A DNA stretch of 5,731 nucleotides from an uncultured Actinomycetes bacterium (lineage in GTDB: Bacteria > Actinomycetota > Actinomycetes > Nanopelagicales > Nanopelagicaceae). Within the stretch, counting starts at the first letter, position 1, and each line of letters begins with the position of its first letter. The notes below the pieces were generated by a model, which saw only the letters and a program-made list of their open reading frames with translations, had not been told where the DNA came from and ran no database searches. Where the stretch lies: assembly GCA_903827345.1 (NCBI GenBank), contig CAIKID010000032.1:1-5731 (forward strand), read 5' to 3'. Position numbers and translations under genes: made by a program. Below, piece after piece: positions 1 to 5,182 of the stretch.

Positions 1-510
1 GACACTTGTCACGAACTGATGGATCGTGGAACCGAGATCATCATGGTGGAATTGCATGACCCGGGTGAGATATTGCGCGTCCCACGGCTGCTCAAACGGG
101 TAATTCGACGTCGCGTTAACGCGGTTAACAATGTCTACTATCAAGTTGCTCGTGAATTGGATTTGATTTTGATACACACCCGCAACATTCCGCATGTGCA
201 CGATATTTCCAATTGGCATATTGATCGCATGCATCCCGGTCCGCGCGGACATCAATTGCTCGCCCGCGAAATGGCGAGCGCACTCCAGGCACGCGGTTGG
301 CGAGTGGATCTGCCCGAATCTCAGGAGGCCGATCATCACTCTCGTGCGGCCAAGCTCTGGTGGCTCCTTTGCAATGGCGCACCTTGGTTTCTCAAGAGAT
401 CGGTAGATCTTCTGCCCGTTGCCATCATTTTGATGTTAATTGAGACAATTCGCATCATATTTGAGGTAATAGCGAAGGGGTACTCGGCAGTAACCGATTG
501 GCGCGCATAA
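1..510 (+). CDS. SGNH/GDSL-type hydrolase, C-terminal part (5' end outside window)
   Basis: The reading frame is open from base 1, so this is the C-terminal 169 residues of a longer protein; the ATG at 19 lies inside the domain and is probably not the start. Near residues 75-85 (counted from base 1) there is D-R-M-H-P-G-P-R-G-H, which matches block V of SGNH hydrolases, where Asp and His (here D75 and H78) complete the Ser-Asp-His triad. The nucleophile Ser and the Gly/Asn blocks would lie upstream of the window. The tail (W-W-L-L-C-N-G-A-P-W followed by K-R-S-V-D-L-L-P) resembles the conserved tail of actinobacterial SGNH esterases and ends in a hydrophobic stretch (roughly residues 135-160) that could associate with the membrane. 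Family members are esterases or lipases with varied substrates; the substrate here cannot be told. Nine bases separate it from fabD, so read-through into the fatty-acid cluster is likely. Confidence 0.72.
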   Translation, partial: DTCHELMDRGTEIIMVELHDPGEILRVPRLLKRVIRRRVNAVNNVYYQVARELDLILIHTRNIPHVHDISNWHIDRMHPGPRGHQLLAREMASALQARGWRVDLPESQEADHHSRAAKLWWLLCNGAPWFLKRSVDLLPVAIILMLIETIRIIFEVIAKGYSAVTDWRA

Positions 511-513
511 ACT
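484..513 (+). promoter_or_regulatory. Candidate leaderless promoter of fabD
   Basis: TAAACT at 508-513 fits the actinobacterial -10 pattern TANNNT and ends six bases before the fabD ATG at 520, placing transcription start at or next to the start codon. TCGGCA at 484-489, with an 18-base spacer, matches four of six positions of TTGACA. No Shine-Dalgarno sequence precedes fabD (the spacer is a T run followed by AA), which fits a leaderless message. The site lies in the last codons of the upstream hydrolase. Pattern match only. Confidence 0.35.
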
Positions 514-519
514 TTTTAA

Positions 520-1443
520 ATGCTCGCACTCCTAGCGCCTGGCCAAGGCGCTCAAACTCCAGGATTTTTAACTCCTTGGTTGGCTGATGCGACCTCTCGT
601 GCTCTCGTTGAAAATTGGTCGAACCTCATTGATCTCGATCTCGTCGAACTTGGTACCACTGCAGATGCCGATGAGATCCGTGAAACTTCACATGCCCAAC
701 CTTTATTGGTTGCCGCTGGCCTTATCTCATCGCTGCAAACCTTCGCGGGCCAGAACATCTCCTTTGATTATTTCGCAGGCCACTCTGTTGGTGAGATCAC
801 CGCAGCCAGTTTGGCGCAGAGCTTTGATGGCGATTGCGCGATGACCCTTGTTAATGTGCGCGGTCGCGCCATGTCTGCGGCTGCAACTGGAAGTAACTCT
901 GGGATGTCCGCAGTTCTGGGTGGCGAGCGTGAAATCGTTGTTGCTGCTCTTCTTGCCCTTGGTTTGACCCCCGCAAATGAGAACGGTGGCGGCCAGATCG
1001 TCGCTGCTGGATCGCTCGATGCTTTGGCCCTTTTGGCTGAGAATCCTCCCGCTGGCGCGCGCGTTCGCCCACTTCAAGTTTCCGGCGCCTTCCATACGAG
1101 CGTGATGCAGCCTGCTGTAACCAAATTGGCCGATGCAGCGCGGGAGATCACAGTGATTGACCCTGTAGCCCCAGTGATTTCTAATCGAGATGGTGCCATC
1201 ATTACGGGCGGTGATGAGCTCATGGCTCGGATCGTCGGTCAGGTTGCTGGCCCCGTTCGATGGGATTTGTGCATGGAGACTCTCGCCGCTCAAGGCGTTA
1301 CTGGCGTTATCGAAGTTGCACCTGGTGGAACGCTGACCGGTCTTGTTAAGCGCGCACAACCTGGCATCGAACTCTTTGCCATCAAGAGCCCCGACGATAT
1401 AGAAGGCGCTCGCGAATTTGCGCGCAGCCATGGTGGCAAATAA
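520..1443 (+). CDS. fabD: Malonyl-CoA:ACP S-malonyltransferase FabD
   Basis: FabD moves malonyl from CoA to the phosphopantetheine arm of acyl carrier protein, providing the extender for type II fatty-acid synthesis in the cytoplasm. The 307-residue length is normal for the family. Visible hallmarks are P-G-Q-G-A-Q at residues 7-12, the nucleophile elbow G-H-S-V-G at 87-91 (catalytic Ser89), Arg114 in the position that binds the malonyl carboxylate, the G-A-F-H-T-S block with catalytic His192, and Gln241 before P-V-R-W, equivalent to the oxyanion-region Gln of the E. coli enzyme. The start at 520 puts P-G-Q-G at the usual distance from the N terminus. The gene opens the fabD-fabH-acpP-fabF cluster; its stop codon directly abuts the fabH ATG, implying coupled translation. 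The FasR-type (PucR family) regulator that precedes fabD in many actinobacteria is not in this position. Confidence 0.96.
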   Translation: MLALLAPGQGAQTPGFLTPWLADATSRALVENWSNLIDLDLVELGTTADADEIRETSHAQPLLVAAGLISSLQTFAGQNISFDYFAGHSVGEITAASLAQSFDGDCAMTLVNVRGRAMSAAATGSNSGMSAVLGGEREIVVAALLALGLTPANENGGGQIVAAGSLDALALLAENPPAGARVRPLQVSGAFHTSVMQPAVTKLADAAREITVIDPVAPVISNRDGAIITGGDELMARIVGQVAGPVRWDLCMETLAAQGVTGVIEVAPGGTLTGLVKRAQPGIELFAIKSPDDIEGAREFARSHGGK

Positions 1444-2466
1444 ATGACCCTTAAATTTACAATCCCAACGCAGAACGCTCGCATCCTTGCGGTCGGTGCA
1501 TATCGTCCGCCGCGTGTGGTGCCTAACTCTGAACTCGTCGAACGCATTGACTCATCCGATGAGTGGATCCAACAGCGCACTGGGATCCAGACCCGCCATT
1601 GGGCGGCTGCCGACGAATCTGTTGCAGATATGGCCGTGAAAGCCTCTCGCATTGCTATCTCTCGCGCTGGAATCAACCCTCAGGAGATCGACACCATCAT
1701 CTTTGCCACCATTACCTACCCTTATCAAACTCCGAGCGCTTCCACCGAAGTTGCAAAGCAACTAGAAATAAAGGGCGCGGCCGCTTTTGACGTTGGCGCA
1801 GCGTGCGCCGGCTTCTCCTATGGCCTTGGACTTGCCAACGACATGATCCGCTCTGGGTCAGCCAAGTACGTCTTGGTTATTGGTGCCGAAAAGATTTCAG
1901 ATTTCCTCGATCTCGATGATCGTGCAACCTCCTTCATCTTCGCAGATGGGGCTGGCGCCGTCGTAGTTGGACCATCTGACTCTGTTGGAATTGGGCCCAC
2001 CACCATGGGCTCTGATGTAGAGAACCGAGATGCAATTGCGATGGTTCCATCCTGGATCGATTACAAGCCTGGTTCAGATCTCACAGATCTCGCCTGGCCA
2101 GTTATCCATCAAGAAGGCCAAAAAGTTTTCCGCTGGGCAGTTTATGAAGTAGCGAAGGTCGGCAAAGAGATCATTGCAAAATCGGGTCTTACACCAGCAG
2201 ATATCGCTGCTTTTATCCCCCATCAAGCTAATGAGCGCATCATCGACTCTTTGACCAAATCGATGGAGCTCCCAGATACCGTGATCGTCGCCCGTGATAT
2301 CCGGACCACTGGAAACACTTCGGCTGCATCTATTCCACTCGCGATGGATGCCCTGCTCGCGCAGCACCCAGATTTACATGGCAAGAATGCACTACTGATC
2401 GGATTCGGGGCGGGGCTGGTTTATGCCGGTCAAGTCGTGGAATTACCACCTCTACCAAAGAACTAA
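1444..2466 (+). CDS. fabH: Beta-ketoacyl-ACP synthase III FabH
   Basis: FabH starts fatty-acid synthesis by condensing an acyl-CoA primer with malonyl-ACP. At 340 residues it is a full-length thiolase-fold enzyme with a short N-terminal extension relative to E. coli FabH. The catalytic triad is visible: Cys121 in G-A-A-C-A-G-F, His260 in I-P-H-Q-A-N, and Asn291 in G-N-T-S-A-A-S. The S-S-D-E-W-I and R-T-G-I segments near residues 37-48 match the CoA-binding region (Trp41, Arg45). The residue aligned with E. coli Phe87, which limits the primer pocket, is Thr96, so branched or longer primers may fit. The ATG directly follows the fabD stop codon; GGTGG at 1432-1436 inside fabD may serve as a weak ribosome-binding site seven bases upstream. 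The M-start agrees with the conserved N-terminal strand I-L-A-V-G-A-Y. Confidence 0.96.
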   Translation: MTLKFTIPTQNARILAVGAYRPPRVVPNSELVERIDSSDEWIQQRTGIQTRHWAAADESVADMAVKASRIAISRAGINPQEIDTIIFATITYPYQTPSASTEVAKQLEIKGAAAFDVGAACAGFSYGLGLANDMIRSGSAKYVLVIGAEKISDFLDLDDRATSFIFADGAGAVVVGPSDSVGIGPTTMGSDVENRDAIAMVPSWIDYKPGSDLTDLAWPVIHQEGQKVFRWAVYEVAKVGKEIIAKSGLTPADIAAFIPHQANERIIDSLTKSMELPDTVIVARDIRTTGNTSAASIPLAMDALLAQHPDLHGKNALLIGFGAGLVYAGQVVELPPLPKN

Positions 2467-2493
2467 ACCAAATAAAAGAAAAGAGATAACCAA
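2467..2493 (+). promoter_or_regulatory. A-rich ribosome-binding region of acpP
   Basis: The 27-base spacer between fabH and acpP is almost free of G and C and carries a purine run, A4-G-A4-G-A-G-A, at 2474-2486. AGAGA at 2482-2486 lies seven bases before the ATG and can act as a modest Shine-Dalgarno sequence. An unstructured A-rich leader of this kind usually favours high translation, which suits a carrier protein needed in excess over the enzymes. The last point is inference. Confidence 0.5.
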
Positions 2494-2742
2494 ATGGCAC
2501 TAACTCAAGATGAAGTACTCGCAGGGATCAAAGATATCGTCGTCGAAGTTGCTGGCGTTGACGCAAGCAAGATCGAAATGTCCAAGAGCTTTAGCGATGA
2601 CCTTGAAGTTGATTCACTGAGCATGGTCGAAGTAGTTGTCGCTGCTGAAGAGAAGTTCGGCGTAAAGATTCCTGATGAAGAAGTCACCAAGATGGGTACC
2701 GTCGGAGATGCAGTTAACTTCATCGTTGGCGCTTCTAAGTAA
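2494..2742 (+). CDS. acpP: Acyl carrier protein
   Basis: This is the small acidic carrier on which fatty acids grow as thioesters of 4'-phosphopantetheine. At 82 residues it has the usual ACP length. The modification site is Asp40-Ser41-Leu42 in the stretch L-E-V-D-S-L-S-M-V-E, at the start of helix II; Ser41 would carry the prosthetic group added by a holo-ACP synthase encoded elsewhere. The acidic helix II (V-E-V-V-V-A-A-E-E-K-F) and the following G-V-K-I-P-D-E-E segment are typical and form the surface that docks with FabD, FabH and FabF. It lies between fabH and fabF with spacers of 27 and 21 bases, so co-transcription is expected, although translation is not overlapped as it is for fabD-fabH. 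Confidence 0.97.
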   Translation: MALTQDEVLAGIKDIVVEVAGVDASKIEMSKSFSDDLEVDSLSMVEVVVAAEEKFGVKIPDEEVTKMGTVGDAVNFIVGASK

Positions 2743-2763
2743 TTAGAGAGTAAATATATAAAT

Positions 2764-4008
2764 ATGAATAACAGAACCCGCGTTGTAGTCACAGGACTAG
2801 GTGCAACAACTCCACTGGGTGGAGATGTACCTAGTACGTGGACTGCCCTGCTTGCTGGCAAGAGTGGCGTCCGACTCCTCGATGAGCCTTGGACCGAAAC
2901 CTCGACAGTAAAGTTTGCTGCGCGGGTAGCAGTAGAACCAAGTGAAGTAATGGAACGCGTTGAGATGCGTCGCTTAGATCGTTCAGAGCAATTTGCAATG
3001 ATCGCGGCGCGCGAAGCGTGGGCCGATGCTGGCTCCCCCGATGTAGATAAGGAACGCCTTGGCGTTGTTATCGCATCTGGAATCGGCGGCGTCACCACAA
3101 TGTTGGATCAATATGACATTTTGCGTGAAAAGGGCCCGCGTTCAGTGAGCCCACATACAGTTCCTATGTTGATGCCTAACGGTCCGGCTGCCAACGTTGG
3201 GTTAGAACTACAAGCAAAAGCTGGCGTACATACCCCAGTAAGTGCATGTGCATCAGGTGCCGAAGCCATTGGTTATGCCATGGAAATGATCCGCACCGGT
3301 CGCGCCGATATTGTTGTTACCGGAGGTGTTGAAGCAGCAGTGCATCCACTTCCCATTGCAGGTTTTGCATCGATGAAGGCGCTCTCTACGCGCAACGATG
3401 CTCCCGAAAAAGCTTCTCGTCCCTATGACAGCGACCGTGATGGATTTGTACTCGGCGAAGGCGGCGGTGTAATCGTCCTAGAATCCCTCGAGCACGCACT
3501 TGCACGCGGCGCCAAGATTTATGCCGAAATCGCTGGCCAAGGTTTGACCTCTGATGGTTATCACATTGCAGCACCTGATCCAGATGGCGCCGGAGTTACT
3601 CGCGCTGTGAAGTTTGCACTTCGAGATAGCGGCGTTGATTTAGCCGAAGTAGTTCATTTGAATGCTCACGCCACATCAACCCCAGTGGGAGATGTTGCAG
3701 AGGCTAACGCTCTTGCTGCAGCGCTGGGCGAGCACATCAACCATGTCGCAGTTTCTGCCACCAAGTCGATGACTGGTCACCTTCTTGGTGGAGCTGGCGC
3801 CATCGAAACAATCTTCTGCGTGCTGGCGTTGCACAATCGCATCGCTCCTCCGACGATCAACATCGATAATCTCGACCCTGCGGTCAGGATCGATGTCGTC
3901 AGAGATACGCCTCGCCCCCTGCCATCTGGACAGATCGCGGCTATAAATGACTCATTCGGCTTCGGCGGGCACAATGTGGTCTTGATTTTCCGCTCATACG
4001 AGGCTTAA
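2764..4008 (+). CDS. fabF: Beta-ketoacyl-ACP synthase II FabF
   Basis: FabF elongates acyl-ACP by decarboxylative condensation with malonyl-ACP. The 414 residues match the family length. The Cys-His-His triad and supporting Lys are all visible: Cys162 in V-S-A-C-A-S-G, His302 in N-A-H-A-T-S-T-P-V-G-D, Lys334 in A-T-K-S-M, and His339 in T-G-H-L-L-G-G-A-G-A. These positions nearly coincide with those of E. coli FabF (163, 303, 335, 340). The gating segment G-F-G-G-H-N follows N-D-S-F at residues 395-404. The start at 2764 gives the usual N-terminal strand R-V-V-V-T-G-L-G. AGAGAG at 2745-2750 is a distant (13-base) purine block and the rest of the spacer is AT-rich, so initiation may rely on lack of structure. 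It is the last gene of the cluster; the nearby cold-shock gene has its own signals. Confidence 0.96.
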   Translation: MNNRTRVVVTGLGATTPLGGDVPSTWTALLAGKSGVRLLDEPWTETSTVKFAARVAVEPSEVMERVEMRRLDRSEQFAMIAAREAWADAGSPDVDKERLGVVIASGIGGVTTMLDQYDILREKGPRSVSPHTVPMLMPNGPAANVGLELQAKAGVHTPVSACASGAEAIGYAMEMIRTGRADIVVTGGVEAAVHPLPIAGFASMKALSTRNDAPEKASRPYDSDRDGFVLGEGGGVIVLESLEHALARGAKIYAEIAGQGLTSDGYHIAAPDPDGAGVTRAVKFALRDSGVDLAEVVHLNAHATSTPVGDVAEANALAAALGEHINHVAVSATKSMTGHLLGGAGAIETIFCVLALHNRIAPPTINIDNLDPAVRIDVVRDTPRPLPSGQIAAINDSFGFGGHNVVLIFRSYEA

Positions 4009-4031
4009 TCGAGCGCTTTGAAGACCCTCTA

Positions 4032-4056
4032 GGGGGTTCCCCAACCCTCGACTTTT
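4032..4056 (+). terminator. Possible intrinsic terminator of the fab cluster
   Basis: Bases 4032-4038 (GGGGGTT) pair with 4043-4049 (AACCCTC) around a CCCC loop; the stem is seven pairs with one G-U wobble. A TTTT run follows at 4053-4056 after three intervening bases (GAC). It lies 23 bases after the fabF stop. The short T run and the gap before it make this a weaker terminator than the one after the cold-shock gene. Confidence 0.42.
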
Positions 4057-4066
4057 GAGTTACACT
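4037..4066 (+). promoter_or_regulatory. Candidate promoter of the cold-shock gene
   Basis: TACACT at 4061-4066 fits the TANNNT -10 pattern and would start transcription near 4073-4074, giving a leader of about 110 bases. The upstream hexamer with an 18-base spacer, TTCCCC at 4037-4042, is a poor -35 match, so the call rests on the -10 alone. If correct, the promoter overlaps the fab terminator hairpin. Confidence 0.3.
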
Positions 4067-4067
4067 T

Positions 4068-4080
4068 TCCGACAGTCGGA
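4068..4080. repeat. Perfect inverted repeat at the presumed cold-shock gene transcription start
   Basis: TCCGACAGTCGGA is a perfect six-base inverted repeat around a single central A at 4074. It starts one base after the candidate -10 hexamer and covers the predicted start site. It may be an operator for a dimeric regulator, or a small hairpin (five pairs, CAG loop) at the 5' end of the message. The sequence alone does not decide between these. Confidence 0.45.
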
Positions 4081-4105
4081 CGCTTGGCAGTACCCGTTTC
4101 ATGGA

Positions 4106-4177
4106 TTCGGTATCGCTGTAAAAGAGGAAGACCGAAGCTAAGGAAATCTTTAGCTTCACTCACATACCGAAGGAAAT
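4106..4177 (+). promoter_or_regulatory. Structured 5' leader of the cold-shock gene, candidate RNA switch
   Basis: Three elements are visible. A local hairpin spans 4134-4157: GAAGCTAAGG pairs with CTTTAGCTTC around an AAAT loop (ten pairs, one G-U wobble). Upstream, TTCGGTAT at 4106-4113 is exactly complementary to ATACCGAA at 4164-4171, whose last three bases begin the Shine-Dalgarno block GAAGGA (4169-4174, nine bases before the ATG). The same upstream segment can instead pair over six bases with ACCGAA at 4131-4136, which would break the local hairpin and free the Shine-Dalgarno block. Cold-shock messages such as E. coli cspA are known to use temperature-dependent leader folding, so the arrangement is plausible. 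The switching itself is inference. Confidence 0.45.
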
Positions 4178-4183
4178 ATCTAC

Positions 4184-4387
4184 ATGGCAACAGGCACAGT
4201 TAAGTGGTTCAACTCTGAAAAGGGTTTTGGTTTTATTGCTGTTGATGGCGGCGGACAAGATGTATTTGTTCACTACTCAGCTATCCAAGGCAATGGCTAC
4301 AAGTCTCTCGAAGAGGGTCAAGCAGTAACTTTTGAAGTCGTACAAGGTCCTAAGGGTCCTCAGGCTGATGCAGTTAATCCTGCTTAA
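4184..4387 (+). CDS. cspA: Cold-shock domain protein (CspA family)
   Basis: This is a 67-residue single cold-shock domain, a five-strand beta-barrel that binds single-stranded RNA or DNA and acts as an RNA chaperone, preventing messages from folding at low temperature. The nucleic-acid-binding motifs are intact: RNP1 K-G-F-G-F-I at residues 13-18 and RNP2 V-F-V-H at 27-30, with the surface aromatics Trp8 and Phe9. The N terminus (M-A-T-G-T-V-K-W-F-N) is the standard family start. GAAGGA at 4169-4174 is a good Shine-Dalgarno sequence nine bases before the ATG. The gene appears monocistronic: it has a long structured leader and a strong terminator 17 bases after its stop codon. Which CspA paralogue it is, and whether it responds to cold or is constitutive, cannot be told from the sequence. 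Confidence 0.96.
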   Translation: MATGTVKWFNSEKGFGFIAVDGGGQDVFVHYSAIQGNGYKSLEEGQAVTFEVVQGPKGPQADAVNPA

Positions 4388-4404
4388 TTAACCATTAATG
4401 CGTT

Positions 4405-4432
4405 GGGCCTCACCAGAAATGGTGGGGCCTTT
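4405..4432 (+). terminator. Intrinsic terminator of the cold-shock gene
   Basis: GGCCTCACC at 4406-4414 pairs with GGTGGGGCC at 4421-4429 around the loop AGAAAT; the stem is nine pairs with one U-G wobble. TTT follows at once and the next bases remain T-rich (4430-4439). The stem is GC-rich and sits 17 bases after the stop. Read on the - strand, the hairpin is not followed by a T run, so it is probably not an efficient terminator for the convergent peptidase gene. Confidence 0.85.
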
Positions 4433-4437
4433 CGTAT

Positions 4438-5034
4438 TTAGTAACCGACTTGCTTGGGGACCAGTCCCACCTTCTTCTCTAGCGCTTTAACAGATTGCAC
4501 TGGTGAAAGGTTCTTGCCTATCTTCCAAGCATCTAAATACTTCCACGGATACAACTCACCGCGTCTGACCCACCAGATTCCGGGCGGTGTAGGCCACGAA
4601 ATTCCAAAGTGTAAATGCGGTGCCGTTCCCCGTGCATCACCGCTATCCCCCGTGCGACCCATCACTTCGCCAACTTTGACGAGATAACCTGGCACAATCT
4701 TTGCGCTGATGTATGAAAGATGTGATCCGTAATATCGAACGCCATCATCTCCAATAATCGAAATCGATAAACCACCACGATCTGCCCCCAGATCCGTCTT
4801 CCAGGTAAAGCGATCGATGCGATTGACCTCATCGACGACTCCCGCGGTCGGAGCCACAAAGAGGCATCCCACATGGGTCAAAATGTCGGTTGCTGGATAG
4901 TTGTGGTGATACTTGCCATAGGTGTACTTGCAACCCTGAACCGGGAAGGTATAGACCGGCGCTGCCTGAGATATCGGCATCGCGACCCCAGTTATAAGCA
5001 GGCCAAGAGCCATCACTTTGGTCAGAGTTCTCAT
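4438..5034 (-). CDS. Secreted M23-family (LytM-like) metallopeptidase
   Basis: The protein is predicted to be an exported zinc endopeptidase-fold protein acting on peptidoglycan cross-links. From the ATG at 5034 it has 198 residues. The N terminus M-R-T-L-T-K followed by a hydrophobic run and S-Q-A|A-P is a clear Sec signal peptide, cleaved near residue 24. The metal site looks intact: H43-H44 with Asp50 in H-H-N-Y-P-A-T-D, catalytic-type His105 in Y-Y-G-S-H, and His140-Leu-His142. Cys35 and Cys57 in the mature part could form a disulfide. An upstream in-frame ATG at 5064 is only four bases from the tRNA gene and would add ten residues (M-C-E-Y-P-R-I-V-R-G) before the signal peptide, so 5034 is preferred. 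It is convergent with the cold-shock gene and divergent from the tRNA. A regulatory LytM factor is possible if hydrolysis is absent, but no key residue is missing. Confidence 0.85.
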   Translation of the reverse strand: MRTLTKVMALGLLITGVAMPISQAAPVYTFPVQGCKYTYGKYHHNYPATDILTHVGCLFVAPTAGVVDEVNRIDRFTWKTDLGADRGGLSISIIGDDGVRYYGSHLSYISAKIVPGYLVKVGEVMGRTGDSGDARGTAPHLHFGISWPTPPGIWWVRRGELYPWKYLDAWKIGKNLSPVQSVKALEKKVGLVPKQVGY

Positions 5035-5052
5035 ACCGCGTACGATACGCGG
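5018..5052. promoter_or_regulatory. Divergent promoter region with palindrome between peptidase and tRNA-Met
   Basis: CCGCGTACGATACGCGG at 5036-5052 is a perfect seven-base inverted repeat with a CGA centre. On the + strand it contains TACGAT (5041-5046), 17 bases after TTGGTC (5018-5023), a plausible promoter for the tRNA gene with a start near 5053. On the - strand it contains TATCGT (complement of 5042-5047), seven bases before the peptidase ATG, the spacing of a leaderless promoter. The two -10 elements overlap, so simultaneous use seems unlikely. Pattern-based only. Confidence 0.38.
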
Positions 5053-5067
5053 GTACTCACACAATAA

Positions 5068-5141
5068 GAGGCAATAGCTCAGTTGGTTAGAGCCCCGAAC
5101 TCATAATTCGGTCGTCGTAGGTTCAAGTCCTACTTGCCTCA
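5068..5141 (+). tRNA. tRNA-Met (anticodon CAT), elongator type
   Basis: A full cloverleaf can be drawn. The acceptor stem is GAGGCAA (5068-5074) with TTGCCTC (5134-5140) and discriminator A at 5141. The D arm is GCTC/GAGC around AGTTGGTTA. The anticodon stem CCGAA/TTCGG (5095-5099, 5107-5111) holds the loop CTCATAA with anticodon CAT at 5102-5104. The T arm is GTAGG/CCTAC around TTCAAGT. Position 1-72 is a normal G-C pair and the anticodon stem lacks the three G-C pairs of initiators, so this is not tRNA-fMet. Loop context fits elongator Met; a lysidine-modified Ile decoder cannot be fully excluded. CCA is not encoded, so it must be added after transcription. Confidence 0.94.
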
Positions 5142-5169
5142 CTTCCCTGGTTTTGCCATCTTTTGAGAT

Positions 5170-5175
5170 TACAGT
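5170..5175 (+). promoter_or_regulatory. Candidate -10 element of the MOSC gene (leaderless)
   Basis: TACAGT fits TANNNT and ends seven bases before the ATG at 5183, so transcription would start at the start codon. No Shine-Dalgarno sequence is visible between the tRNA and the gene, and no convincing -35 is seen at 17-18 bases. Confidence 0.33.
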
Positions 5176-5182
5176 GCTACCT

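Noticed and set aside
727..1431. Long antisense open frame (234 codons) opposite fabD
   Set aside because: It shadows a confident gene, has no recognisable domain, no ribosome-binding site and an arbitrary composition; such frames are common opposite mid-GC coding sequence.
2437..2449. Small hairpin GTGG-AATTA-CCAC near the end of fabH
   Set aside because: Only four base pairs, within coding sequence and without a T run; no support for a terminator or processing site.
2505..3098. Antisense open frame (197 codons) spanning acpP and the start of fabF
   Set aside because: It crosses two well-supported genes and an intergenic spacer, and its product is a Ser/Thr-rich low-complexity sequence typical of a reverse-frame artefact.
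5035..5064. Upstream ATG at 5064 as the start of the M23 peptidase
   Set aside because: It would put ten charged and polar residues ahead of a standard signal peptide, leave four bases to the tRNA gene and include the palindrome in coding sequence; the ATG at 5034 is simpler.
4873..5067. Open frame of 64 codons on the + strand opposite the peptidase signal region
   Set aside because: It is antisense to a gene with clear signal peptide and metal motifs, and has no recognisable features of its own.
5068..5141. tRNA gene as a mobile-element attachment site
   Set aside because: No repeated copy of the tRNA 3' end, integrase or atypical composition is seen in the window.
5142..5169. Terminator for tRNA-Met in the T-rich spacer
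   Set aside because: Two TTTT runs (5151-5154, 5161-5164) are present but no stable hairpin apart from the tRNA itself precedes them.
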